The notes under the pieces were generated by a model. It made no database searches and was not told the DNA's origin. It saw only the letters and a list, made by a program, of their open reading frames with translations. From Pegea sp. RAD2-039 (lineage: Eukaryota; Chordata; Thaliacea; Salpida; Salpidae): a stretch of DNA of 64,000 nucleotides. Shown here piece by piece: positions 45,841-58,116 of the stretch. The translations under genes and the position numbers were made by a program. Numbering within the stretch: position 1 is the first letter of the stretch; every line of letters starts with the position of its first letter. The stretch lies in assembly GCA_034620365.1 (NCBI GenBank), contig JAQGEQ010000363.1, positions 2,294,001 to 2,358,000 of the forward strand, given 5' to 3'.

Positions 45841-48173
45841 ATGAAATCTTGTTTTCGCTTTTTTCTTCCGCATCGATGTTTGTTTCTCATATTCCTGGTT
45901 ACTATGGACACCTTGCCACTGGTGATGCATGGCAACCAAGTGACATGACAACTAAACTCCTTGACAACTGCAGGCTCTCCCGTATGAGGTCCAGGCTTTG
46001 TTGTGCGAACTTTCCAAACGTAGGCAAGAATGTGAATCTAAAATTGAAGCAAATTTAAAGCATTTCGAAGGAAGTAAGTTGCTTGGTGACGGTTGCTATG
46101 GCAACCGAATATGTTTTTTGCTTGAAAGAGAAATTCTGTCGTGGCGGGGCTGATGGTTTATTTTGCTGGCCCAGTGTCTTCCCATCTAATGTTTCCACAC
46201 AAATTTGTTCGGTTCAATACTATAGTGAGTTTTTGAGGATCAGTTAGAGATGCGGGAACACTTTTTGGGTCATTTCAGCTCAACCTGATACAGTTTACCG
46301 ACTTTGTTTGGAGAATGGAACTTGGATGGTGGATCCTGATACAGGGTCAATTGCAGTTATCCACAGCTGTGAAGTCAAACCCCAGGCTTTCCTCTCAAGT
46401 CATGCTAAAATTGATCACAATGTAAATATTAAATGATTTTGTAAACATCATCAAGTTTGATGTCTTCTTTTCAGGAGAAGCTGCTAAACTCTTTAACTTT
46501 GGCATATAATGTTGGATATGCTTTTTCTCTCACCTTGCTTATTGCTGCATTGGTTGTTTTGACATTTATCAAGTAAAGTGTTTCTACTTGCAAAATTTTA
46601 AATTTTTTTGTGGAGCTGTTTATTTACTTTCTGGAATAATTTTTTCCGCAAAAATGTTCGTTAGATTTAAAAAAAAATATTTTTAAAAGATTTCTTTTTG
46701 ATGAAAACTACAAAATAATTCTTAAAAACATCTTCGGAAACCCTCAAAAATATTTTTAAGTGTTTCGAATTTTTTTTTCAAACATTTCTAATTTCTAAAA
46801 ACACTTTTAAAAATTGTAAAAAAATATTCTGAAAAAAATATTTCAGAAACTCTTAAAAAGTGTTTCCAAACATAAAAAATAAAATTAAAACTTCAGGAAA
46901 CTGCACTGTACCCGGAACTACGTTCATATCAACTTGATGATCAGCTTCATCTTCCGCTACTCCGTGATCTTGATAAAAGATAAAATCTTGAGATCACCAT
47001 ATGAAAATTTCAGTCGTGACCCAAGAGATATGACAGATGAGGAATTAGCTTCTTACTGCAACCCCATTGTAAGTTCCCCAAACGCCCTAATAATCATCTG
47101 ATGAAATAATTTAAAGGTCTCGTGTCGCGTTATCATGACAATGATGCACTACGCAGTTTTATGTAATTACTTTTGGCTCTTAATTGAAGGAGTGTATCTT
47201 CAATCGATCTTAAGCTTCGCGATGAATGAAAAGACCCACTTCCCTGTCTACATGGCTTTTGGTTGGGGTACGCAACCCTTCACACCTTCGCGTCGCGTTA
47301 AACCACTTGTGACGTCACAGGAGTACCATGGATCCCAGTATCTTTATGGATTGTGTCCCGACTCTTCTTTAGCAACATTGGATGCTGGGAGATGATGGAT
47401 AGTTTAGCAGTTTGGTTGACGATCCAAATCCCGTTGATTATCGCTATCGTGGTTAGTGATGTCACAACTTCATACGCGTCGCCATGACAACCGATATCAT
47501 TATAGATCAATTTTGGTATCTTCATCAATATTCTTCGGATCATCATCAACAAGTTACGAGCCAATCATATGGCGCGATCCGACTACAAGTATCGACTTGC
47601 GAGATCCACTCTTGCGTTGATCCCGTTGCTAGGCATTCATTACTTCATGTTTCTCTTCGTGGAACCCGAACCTGGCGGCACAGAAAACGCGGGAATCTAC
47701 ATCAAGCTCGCCTTCGAGATGGTTTTCACCTCGTTCCAGGTCAGTGGACATGCTGATGATGACGTCATGACCGGTGTGACGTCACACAGGGTGCGATGGT
47801 GGCCGTGTTGTATTGTTTTATGACCAGCGAAGTTCAAACTGAATTAAAAAAGTTGCTAAGGAATTGGAAATGGCGTCGTGAGCTTCCTACCTCATCAACT
47901 GTCCTGATTGGTCGAAAAATGTCCACTTTTCAGTCACAGGGTGGCCAGACTCAATTGACAAGGTGTACCGCGCGTGTTAGTGACGTCAGCAAGTTAAATG
48001 GACGACGTACATCGATGAGTAGCGGTGGAGCAGTGTCTAGTAGCGATTCTGCATACGATTCTACTCCTCGGCGCCCTCTGGTGGTCAGAGTAGCTCTTCC
48101 TGTCTCTGAGAATCTCAGTAATCATCCGAATGAGATCCTAGAAGAGCGGGATGAAGATTCTGAACTTATTTGA
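45841..48173 (+). CDS. class B1 (secretin/PTH-type) G protein-coupled receptor
   Basis: Ten exons: 45841-45921, 45974-46073, 46129-46224, 46279-46421, 46475-46572, 46897-47068, 47117-47267, 47321-47451, 47506-47739, 47790-48173; phases agree. Exon 1 is a signal peptide ([16 protein letters not shown]). The hormone-binding ectodomain has the conserved cysteines, FCWPS and ENGTW (a glycosylation site) in the usual order. TM1 is [22 protein letters not shown]2 opens with [14 protein letters not shown], almost the PTH/secretin receptor sequence. TM3 has [17 protein letters not shown]2 has [11 protein letters not shown]6 is [18 protein letters not shown]7 has [19 protein letters not shown]. The C-tail is Ser/Thr-rich. 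CTRN and [13 protein letters not shown] point to the PTHR/VIP-like branch, but the ligand is not predictable. AATAAA is at 48346-48351. Confidence 0.95.
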
Positions 48174-49480
48174 TCCTCATTAAATCTTTTTTGTAAATAA
48201 TTTGTTGATCGTTTTCTTTTTCAGCAATATTTGTCGTTTTATCAGTTATGGGGAAATCCCACAATTTTGTCCATTTGTAAAATAGCGCTTTTTGCGGCGG
48301 TCCCCCCTCCCCATCCGGAAACGCTGGAACCCGTTTTTGAACGCGAATAAATTTATTTTTTTCTTTTTGTTTTTTTTTAGTTTTTTTCTGAATTTTTTTA
48401 GACATTAGGTAATGATGACGTCATCATAGCGATTACAATCAAATCTTAAAACTTTTTATCATCATCTGGAAATGTTTTAATCTCATCCCAACGTCTTGGT
48501 TGTCATGGAAACCGCTTTTTTATCACACCATTTTCTAATAATTTATTAATGAACCGAATTTACAATAAAATATAAAAAATTGAATTTTTTTCGGTGTTTT
48601 TTTTTCACAGATTTAAAATTTTTTTTTTGCTGAAAATTTTGTTTTTTGTTCATTTTTTGGGAAAATTGAATTTTGTCGAAAATATTCAAAGACGAAAGAA
48701 AACTCATCTTAAGATTAAAACCGACAAAATGACAGGAAAATCAGAGTTGCCGTGACAACAGCTCTTCATTGAGTTCACATTTGCTGATGAAAAATCGATT
48801 TTACGGTTGTTATGGCAACAAACAAGAAAAGATTTTAACCCCCAAAAAAAATTGCGACAGAAAATGATGTCGTCATCGAAGAAGCAGTGACGTCACTTGC
48901 TGTTAAGAAAAATTGTCCAAATATAAATGTTACCTTTAAAGTATCCGGTTCCTAATTTCCATCAATTATCGTTTGTAATTGGCCGCGTGATGTCGCTGTT
49001 GCTTATAATATGAATTATTTGTGAATAATCGCTGAAATATTTTGCATTTCTATAAAATAAAATCTTTTCTGGGTTGTCAGAAATAATTTACATAAAAAAG
49101 TGAACAAAAAAACTGAAAACTTTTTGCCAAAAATCATTCAGTAAAAAGCTGAAACAGAAAACAATCTTAAATCAGCATTTCTGTTGCTTAGTGATGGATA
49201 TGCTACTGATGATTATTCCCAGCTGACTAACACGCCAATTTAGATGGGCCTTAATGATGACGTATAAATTGATTAGCGCGTTGTCATGGTAACTGCAGTA
49301 TTGTGTAACTTGCGTTGTTACTATCAACAATTAATGACAGTCTGTGGTGGAGTCTGTTTGTAACTTTATTTTAGAAAGTTATTTGAAATTCTTTTTAGTT
49401 AGTTTTTGTTTGTTTATATCTATTTTCAAGTAAACAGTTTATTTATGTTTACTTAAAATCAATTTAGGAACCCTTTTTTC
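48174..49480. other. intergenic region
   Basis: Holds the GPCR 3' UTR and poly(A) signal, one TGACGTCA near 48416, and three RFX-like half-palindromes (GTTGTCATGGAAACC at 48500-48514, GGTTGTTATGGCAAC at 48806-48820, GTTGTCATGGTAAC at 49282-49295). No coding exon or RNA gene recognised. Confidence 0.5.
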
Positions 49481-49500
49481 TGCAGCTTTTCTGCCTGAAA

Positions 49501-50682
49501 ATGATCACTAAAATCATTTTCTTTTCATCTCTTTTTTTCTGCTTCATCACTCTCATTCTACTGATCGCGGTTATGACGTCACCACATTGGCAAATAGTAA
49601 GTTAGCAACGCTTTTTGAAATGTAAACTTGTCAACATGACAACAAAACGCTTGGCAACGGTTGTTAACAGCTTGAAATCAAAACGGAGCTGATCAAAAGA
49701 CTTATAGTGGCAGAAGGTTTGTTGTCAGATCGACCGGTAAATCTGACAACTGATAATTTTAGTATTATTTGGAACCACCATTTGGTCCTTTATGTTGGTA
49801 TCATCCATGTGACTATCTGTATTGGACCATTGTCCCACAGTTTACCGGTCGATGGTCAGTTTTTTTTTTTATAATAGTGTTTCAAAACATTTTTTTTGTT
49901 AATGATTTTTTGTGTCATAAACCCCGAAAATCCCGAAAAAAGGTGTTTCCGAACATTTTTTGAAAATGTTAAGTTCCGTCATCGAAATTAATTCAATATT
50001 TTTATAAAAATATTTTCAACAAGATTGTTTTTTGACCAATTTGATAAATTATAGTTAAAAACAAATTCTGATAAAAATTAACCTTGTAACCCTCAGAATG
50101 CGTAGAATGTTGATGAATTTTAAAACTTCGCCAAAAAAAGAGTTTTTAGATAAATTATTGAAGTAAATTTTGAGGGCGCGTATGCGGCTACTGGATTCTG
50201 CATCTTCCTCATCGGGATGCTGCTCCTCCAATCTGCGGGATTTCTAATGGATGCTGATCACCCTAATAGAAGCTCTTTGCTCACAAAAAGTCTTGCGTCC
50301 GGGTCCTCCAGTTTTCTTCGATTTGGATGTAAGTTTCGTTAGATGGAGCTCTTCATCACCTGATCTTTTGTTAGCAGCAGGTATTTTGCTCTCTGGGATG
50401 TTAGTTTACTCCATCAAATATCAAAGACATCGAAATAAGGAAGATGATTTGATCAAGATGTTGATGAAGACTGTTAAGATCTTACAGCTCAGTCTAAACT
50501 CTAAGTTTATATCTTATGACATAAAAGATCTCAGAAAAGTGGATGAAGACCTCGAGAAAGATTTTCATAAACTCTTTTTTTACTTTGGATGGTGTTTTGT
50601 AACCAGTTGGTTTGCAGCCGGTACTGGTTTAATTGGTTCTGTTCTTGCTTGGGCAGTTTCAAATAAAATTACTGAACCCTAG
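49501..50682 (+). CDS. claudin/PMP22-like four-span membrane protein A
   Basis: Predicted exons start at 49501 (TM1, FFCFITLILLIAVMTSPHW), 49672 (loop, LEIKTELIKRLIVAEGLL), 49763 (YYLEPPFGPLCWYHPCDYLY), about 50163 (TM2, AATGFCIFLIGMLLLQSAG) and about 50377 (TM3, AGILLSGMLVYSI; then TM4, FGWCFVTSWFAAGTGLIGS). The loop's Trp, GPLCW and second Cys resemble the claudin W-GLW-C-C signature in order, not exactly. The junction from loop to TM2 was set by alignment with the neighbouring paralog, which shares EGxxxxTGxxxF and a phase 1 junction. Claudin relatives form paracellular or membrane contacts; the exact subfamily is unclear. A TTTTTTCTGCAG acceptor ends 15 nt before the ATG; AATAAA is at 50694. 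Confidence 0.72.
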
Positions 50683-52156
50683 TTGTGTTTATAAATAAAT
50701 TGTTGTTGGTTTCAACTAACTTCAAGGTTATTTCCAAAAAACAATCAAGTTATTGTTTAATTTAATAAATGGGCCATTTTAGTTAGTGGTCATTTTGTTA
50801 GTAGATAGTTTGTGGGATTTTTATATGAAAGTTTATAAAATATTCTAAGTTCAATTTAGGGTAAAATTTAAACATTTCAAAACTGAAAACAGAATATATT
50901 GACAATTAAAGCAATTAGTATTCTCTAGAGATATCAAATAACTTGAATTTGTAAATTATTCAGCCAAAAATTATTTTGCTTTTAATCAAATTCTGTAGTT
51001 AAGTTAATCGTAATTGACAAGTTCTATTTGTAATTTTTAACTATTTATTTTTAATTTTCGATTATATTAAATGAAATAATGAACAAACAAAAGCTTAAAA
51101 ATGAAAGACCTTATTAGATTACTTAAAACTACTTCAGTTAAAGTAATTTTAAATATGTGCAAAAAAATCACTTTAATATTGATTATTGTGACGCTATACT
51201 TACAAGCATATAACATATTGGAATAAACTTTATTATAATTTCTTCTTTTCTATATGCTTTTATAATAAAAGTTTATTAAGTTTTACTGAATGTAAGTTAA
51301 GTCCTTGTATTAAATGCATACAAGAATAGATAATGAACTGTTTGTTAGACTAATCGTTTGACTGTTTCTATTTTTAGTTCTGTAATATGAGAAAATGTTT
51401 CAAAGCAATCAACTCACTTTGTTTAAAAACGTTATTCAAGGTCAAAATAAAAATCTTGAATTAGTTTTCTGTCAAATAAATCAGTTTTTGTTATCCTTTC
51501 TATGTTCAAAAATATTTCAAAAACATACCACCAGATACAGCTTTTTTAAATACTATATACAAATAGAGCTAAGAATTCTAAAAATTTAAAAACATTGACT
51601 TTAACATTAGGCTTTACTCAACCAAAAACTTCTCTATAAATTAAATTATATTTAATCAAAATGAACTGGTATCGTATTTAAAAGTTTTGAAAAAGCTCCT
51701 ACGAGCTTCTATTACATAAGTCTTAAAAACAGATTTTCCTTTGAGGGTATAATTAATTTAAAAGTTGTTGGACTGTCCGTTAGACTATGCTGTTGACTTT
51801 GTTGATGGCTTTTTAGATCTATGGCAAGATACCAACTTGGATAGAAAAAGTTGTATGTTGTATTCGTCTATTTAAGAAAGTTGTCAACAGTATGTGCTTT
51901 GATTATTCTATATCATTACTTATAAAGTTTTTTTTTTCGGTTTTTTAGATTCAATGAAATATAGTTTAAGAAGCAATTTCTTTTTCAACACAATTTGAAG
52001 TTCAAAAAGTTGAGTTTTGATTCTTGTAGACAAAAGTAAACTAAATTAAAGGTTAAATGTTTATTAGAAGTATTTGTCATCACCAAAGATTTATTTATAG
52101 AGACCGCTAAAATAATTTATTTAACTTCATCTGCTTAATTCTTTAATCGGATTATA
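50683..52156. other. AT-rich spacer between tandem claudin-like genes
   Basis: Apart from the poly(A) signal at 50694-50699 no feature is recognised. The small frame at 51395-51589 shows no membrane or motif signature and is treated as chance. Confidence 0.45.
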
Positions 52157-53059
52157 ATGGGAAGAACAATCTTTTTTGCGACGATTTTTCTTTGTATCGC
52201 TTCCATCGCGTTTTTGACGTCAGCAACAAACTCTTCTCAGTGGTTGATGGTATAAAAATAAATTTTTAAAAGTTGATGTCAAGACCTTGACTTTTACAGA
52301 TAATTGTAAACCCAAAGTTGCTCTGGAGACTGACAGATAACTTCAGTAATTTTTCAACGAACCAACATGATGAGTTACTTTCTCTTTCGAAAGATGGGAT
52401 GATCTTAGGAGTTGGAACCGCGAAGATTAGCATCAAGATAGGCTACATCAGCTACGACATTAGTTCTGAATGTAAGCAAAAGTCTCTTCACTTCAAACTC
52501 TATTTTTTTTATAATTTCAGTGACTTTAGAAGGTGGTTTCCTAATCACTGGGGTCGGATTGTTTATTCTAGGAACAATTTTCTTTTTAGCAACAGCAATC
52601 TTGATGAACGGAGCTAGCGTTTCAAGCAACACTGCCAGCAAAATATCAGGGAAAATTGCCTCAATTTTACTACGATTAGGATGTGAGTACAAACACCTTA
52701 ATTTTGCTTCTTATAAAACGCCTCAATTTTTAGCTGGCGTGGTTTTATCGGGTATGGTAATCTACACCGTTCGTATTATCAAGCTTCATAATCCTAACAC
52801 TTATTACAAGATTTTCTTCTCACAAATTTTTGCTTATATTCAAAAAGGATTGATGAATAAGAGTTTAAATCACAGTTTAAATGATATTAACATATCTGGT
52901 GATGATTTAGTTGATGATATTTCGTCCTTACAATCTACGTTTGGCTGGTGTTTTATAGTTGGTTGGATTGGAGCTGGATTGAGTCTGGTGGCTGGAGTAA
53001 TATCTTGGGTTGCTACTACTACCGTTAAAACTAATAATCAAAATTTGGTGAAAAGTTAA
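52157..53059 (+). CDS. claudin/PMP22-like four-span membrane protein B
   Basis: Three exons, 52157-52249, 52300-52470 (approximately, ending DISSE) and 52521-53059, phases 0 and 1. TM1 is TIFFATIFLCIASIAFLTSA, ending in SSQW like TSPHW in paralog A. The first loop carries NFS and NQH-region sites and lacks the paired cysteines. TM2 is FLITGVGLFILGTIFFLATA, TM3 FLAGVVLSGMVIYTV, TM4 FGWCFIVGWIGAGLSLVAGV. LSGMxxY and FGWCF are shared with paralog A, proving a tandem duplication. The loop between TM3 and TM4 is unusually long (about 75 residues), as in A. Loss of the loop cysteines argues against a typical tight-junction claudin. Confidence 0.75.
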
Positions 53060-56000
53060 ACAAAAATTTCAAAATTATTTTTTTAATCTAGTTATCGTAA
53101 AAACTAAATGTTTTGTTGAAGTGGTTTTTGTTTAATCAAAATCACAATTTTGTTTGTCTATTTGATAATTTTCAGAAATATTGGTTTATGTCTTTTTTAG
53201 TTTAATCTATTTTAAAATACAATGATGCCCTAAATAAGTAGAGCTTAAAATACCGATAAAATGTAAATCAATTTCACAGCTTTTTACTGACACTTTAATT
53301 TCCACTATTGAACTTTTAGTACAACCTGTCAATAATAAACTCTCCAAATAATTAGTTAATCTAATAATGAATAATTAATTATTCCATAATATACTTTGTT
53401 AAATTTGTTTTGAAGCAAATCATTTTTTAGCTGTCATTACAAAAGCTTTATTGAAGATATGTAGTTTATAATTTATATAATCAATAGAAGACACAAGGCA
53501 TTTATGCTAAGTTATTCTATTAAAATAAAATCTTGTTTCATTTATTTAATTTTACATAATAACAAATTAACTCTGCATGTTTTTAATCAGTTATTGTATT
53601 TGTTGTATGAATGGTAATCTCATAATTTATATAAGACAAATAAAAAATTTTTATAGACTTATTCTAGTTTATATTGAACTACCAAAAAGAGGCTTTCATT
53701 AAATTAAAAGAAAACGATATACAATAAAATGATTAATTTTTTATGGACACTTTTTAAAGGTCTTGATGTTGCTTTTATTGTCTTAATATAGAAATACAAG
53801 ACCAAGTTACCAAATAGCTTTACTACAATAAAGTGAAAGATTAAATAATATTGATCTTAATTCATGTGATTAATTTTGTTAAAGACAATGTTCCAAATCT
53901 ACAGAATAAAAAAAAATAGAGTATGACGTGGTTTAAACTATTTATTAAAGGATTAAAATAATCTCACAAATATCCTTTATTATTATTAGTTAATTGTGTT
54001 AACTTTATGGCCGTAAATAATTGTGCGTAAGTTAAATTTTAGATAGTAGATTGAAAATAACTATAAGTTAAAAATATGATTAAACTTAGATATAAGTTAT
54101 AATTTTTCAATATCCAAGTTTATCTAATTGTTTAATTAAGTTTAAAAAATAAAGTTATTGGATTTAGGGTTTAGAATTTTAAAATCTTTTGATGAAAAGT
54201 AATTAGAATATTTTTTTGACTCTCAAGAAATTGAAATATCTTAAATCTATATTTCAGCATATTCCACTGAATAACCAGATGCCGAAATTGGAAAATCAAT
54301 TTTAGACTAAAATAAATTTAATCTTAAACTGATGTAGTGACTTACTAGAAAATTTAAATCTTCATAAGAAAAAGTAATCTCAAAATTAGAACTAGAGTTA
54401 TTTAACCTTTCAGTATCTAAAATATTGTTTTTATTTAAAACTTCAGCTTGTAATATTTCAAAAAGATATCATTAACTTACAGTTAATAGAAAACATTCAA
54501 CATTTGTAGCTTTCAAACCAAACCCTGAAACTTACAGATTGTTAGGCTAAGCTCATTTATTTGAACTATCTTTACCTGTCAGCTTACATGTAAATTGAAT
54601 TCGGGTAAAGATTCAAGAAAGTATTTTAGAGATTAAAAAAAAACATTCAAAATAGTTTTATAGATATTTATATTAGGTTGTCTTATCTTTCTAAACTGAA
54701 TTTTTGATCAAAATAATTTAAAATACCATATAATCTAAAAATTATATATTTATACTGATTAAGTTCAAAGAATAGCTTGACAAAGTTGACTTAAAAAAAA
54801 TAAAAAAAGATAACTTAAACAAATTTATATCAAACTAAATTTAAATTATAATTTAAGTAAATTTAAAATTAATTGCCTAGGAATATATAGATTTTTTTAA
54901 TATCTATTTAATGTAATCTATAAAAAGATACTTTAAAATAAAATTTAAGTTTTTTCATTATGTAAAAAATGTTTTTTTTCTTGAAATTGATTTTTTGCCT
55001 AAAAGTTAGAAAAAACTTGTCAGACTTTAATCTCTTTTATATTATTTTAAATTTATTTAAAAATCTTAAAAATATTCTTTCATACAATTTTTGCAATCTA
55101 TGGTACTAAAAACTACATTTAAACCATTTTGTTTAAATACTTTATCGACATTAAGCGTCGAGAAAGACTGACAATTAAGACGATTGACTTCTAATCCTGA
55201 GTTCAAATTTCACCGTCGACGAAGTTTCTATTCCGCCACCTATTGGTTGCGATCTTTTACTGCCTTGAGGTTGCTTCAGCAGCAATAGTAGACCTCGATG
55301 TCACTGTCCCTGGTCACAAGACCTTATCACCAAACTTGCGAATGTAAAGAAGACGTCGCTCTCCACTTTAATCAAAGCCAACGCACATGTATAAAAGGGT
55401 AATATGTCAATCAGTATACCTCAATTAGTCCTATAGTGGTAGTGGCGGTATTTGCAAGCCAGGGTTACCAGGGCAACAATCATCTTCATCTCATGTGGAA
55501 ACAAAAGCAGTACTTCGCACAACAATAAGAAAAGTTAGTAGTTTTGTAACTCAACTTAAGAAAGAATTTGTTTTTAAATTTTGATTAAAGCGACTTTAAA
55601 ATAAGGTAGAAGAACCAAATATTTCAAAAAGAAAACCGTTTAAAAATATATAAAAGGTTTAATAAAACCAAATTTATTGAAATTGCTTTAACATTTTACT
55701 ATTCTATCAAACTTTTAAGTATTTAGCTTATTGTACAAATATTTAAATCTTAAACTGTAAAGGTAGTTTCTTGGTATTTATTTCTATCTACAAGATATAA
55801 CTTTTTGATTTAATTATAAGCACTCCACCATTGGTCAACTACTTTGTAATTCAAGAAAAGCAAAATTTATAAGACTAATTCTTAATAGAAAACCCAGATT
55901 AATTATTATTATTATTTGAAGGAATATAATAAATTAGCTTTTGAACTTAAGGTCACAGTCCCAGTATATTGGGCAGTGTCACCAATCATCAGTTTTAAAG

Positions 56001-58108
56001 AGTGGCGCACTTTGCTGTTACCCACTACTATTGATACTAAGAGCAAGTATAACTTCACGTTCTTTTTATCTACTACTTCAGCCGATGAAGTTTAACAAAA
56101 AAAAGCAACAAAGATATTTAACTAGTGTGTACAAGATTACACAACTTTAAAATATCTCAACCATTACCTAAATTGAATCTTTTATCTACTGGCTGTTAGT
56201 TTAAAATTCAATAGAAATAAAAAAAAGTTTTTAAAGAAAGATTAAGTGTTACTTTCATATGTCTTGATTAATTTTCACCAGCTTTGGTTAGTTTTTTATG
56301 AAATAAATTACTTGCTACTAGTAGCAAAGATAAAAAAGTGAATTTGAATTCTGCTGATCGGCGATGAAGTGAATAAGTTTTATAACAACTTTAACATCAG
56401 TTACAATCATTTTCGAGTTTTTTACTAATTAAATAAAAACTAATAAAACTATTGTAAAGTTTTACGAGTTTACTTTAAGTTATTATTTAGAAAAAGCTTA
56501 TTTCACAGAAAATCTTTCGGAAATAATAATTTATAAACACTTTATGAGTTTTTAAATGAGATCCATTGATAAGCTTTCGCAATTGATCAAGTAAATCTAC
56601 AAGTTTTTTCCTGGGATTAGGTAATATTTTGGTTTTGGCAAGCTCACTAAAATTGATAAGACTTCGACGAAAAGAATTAAACAGATAATTTATTTAGACT
56701 CATTTAAGCTTATGTAAGCATTATTTAAATTTGAATTAACATCTTTCTATATTTTTAACTCAATTTAATTTATGCAGTTTTTGATAAATCTTAAACAAAA
56801 AATAAAAAATATACATTTGTAATAGCTATTTTAATTAAACTTTTAAATTACTCTATTTTGAAGATTTAAATTTTGATTTTTACATATTAAATACAAATAA
56901 AGTTTTTATTGCTTGAGTAAAACTAGTTTATTATTTGAACTCATAATACTTTACCAGAATCGAAAGACAGTAAACAAAGTAATGAAATTTTATAAATTAT
57001 CTTTTATTACTAAGCTTTAACAAAACGAAATAATCTTTTTAAACCAGAATAAACATTTTTATTGCAAATAATAGCAATAATTAAATGATCTATAAAATAT
57101 ATATCTTATAATTTTGTGTAGAACTAAGATACCCGGATGTAGATTTTTGCCGCTTCTATGACGTCATTCACCTAAATGGCAGAAAGTAGGCCTTTAGCTG
57201 AGTGAACCATTTTTTTGACGACTGTATGGCGGCTTAGGGCCTTTTCTGAATAGGGAGCATTTTATGTATCTTTAGAGATGTGTTATTTTTTGGCGGATGT
57301 TCGAGTTATATGTTAAAAATGCCAATGTTTTTATTAAATAAAGCATAAAATTTAGTGATTTTATGTTCTACTTGCGACTAAAATTTAAATTTTTGTCTAG
57401 GCCTAGACGCTGGTTCTGTTGTAACATGAATTTTTCATATTTTTTGCTTCTATTGTTTATTTTTTTACTAATTTTTGCTTTATATGAATCATACTACTGC
57501 TTTATACTTTTTTGACTTATATTTAATATACAAAAATATAAATTTTTAGATTTTTAACCATGTTTGACTCAGTAAAATCCAGTTATGATGATTTATGTTT
57601 AATATATTAAATATTTTTTTAGGCTTATATTTTTTGAATTAATTAGTTTTATTTTATAATTTTTATGAATTTTTCAAAGCTTTTACACTTTTTGTAATGC
57701 TTTAAATTTTGTAAAATATATTTATTATTTTATATACTTAATTTGTAAAATTTTCATTATTTATTATTAATAGATATTGTTTAAAAAAATGATTTATTCA
57801 GTTACATTTTTTGTCTTTTAAAAGTTGACTTGCAGTTACCATAATTTTTATAATATATTGTCAAGTTCTAATAAGAATTTGTTTTAATTATTTCAAAATT
57901 TTTATCTTATATGATTATAATAAGTTAAATTTTATTTTAGTGATTTGAGTTATATTAAAACTGCTTCAATATACCTAAGATATTTTTGAATTTTTACTCA
58001 ACTTTTATCATTTATTAAACAAAATAATGGCAACCCTTTTAATATTTATTAAAAAAATTATTCCATTTTTTTGATTATAGAATAGTATTCATTTCGCAGT
58101 TTTTTTCA
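53060..58108. other. AT-rich intergenic region
   Basis: Mostly featureless A/T-rich DNA. It holds one tRNA-like/SINE-like element (55156 to about 55480) and a more balanced stretch at about 55945-56090. The segment 57120-57300 contains a TGACGTCA (near 57159) and ATGGCGGC, and may be the promoter of the FLYWCH gene. No other gene recognised. Confidence 0.5.
55156..55480 (+). mobile_element. tRNA-like SINE-type element
   Basis: The head (55156-55221) has a 6-bp closing stem, CGTCGA with TCGACG. It also has GACTTCTAATC, the anticodon-arm sequence typical of tRNA-Arg(TCT), and GAGTTCAAATTTC in the place of the T arm and B box. The arms are too eroded for a working tRNA. A GC-richer body without coding potential follows to about 55480. 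I read it as a SINE of a different family from the tRNA-Val-like pair. Confidence 0.45.
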
Positions 58109-58116
58109 GTTTTATT

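Noticed and set aside
55156..55221. Functional tRNA-Arg
   Set aside because: Anticodon stem pairing and the B box are eroded, and no T-run terminator follows at the right distance.
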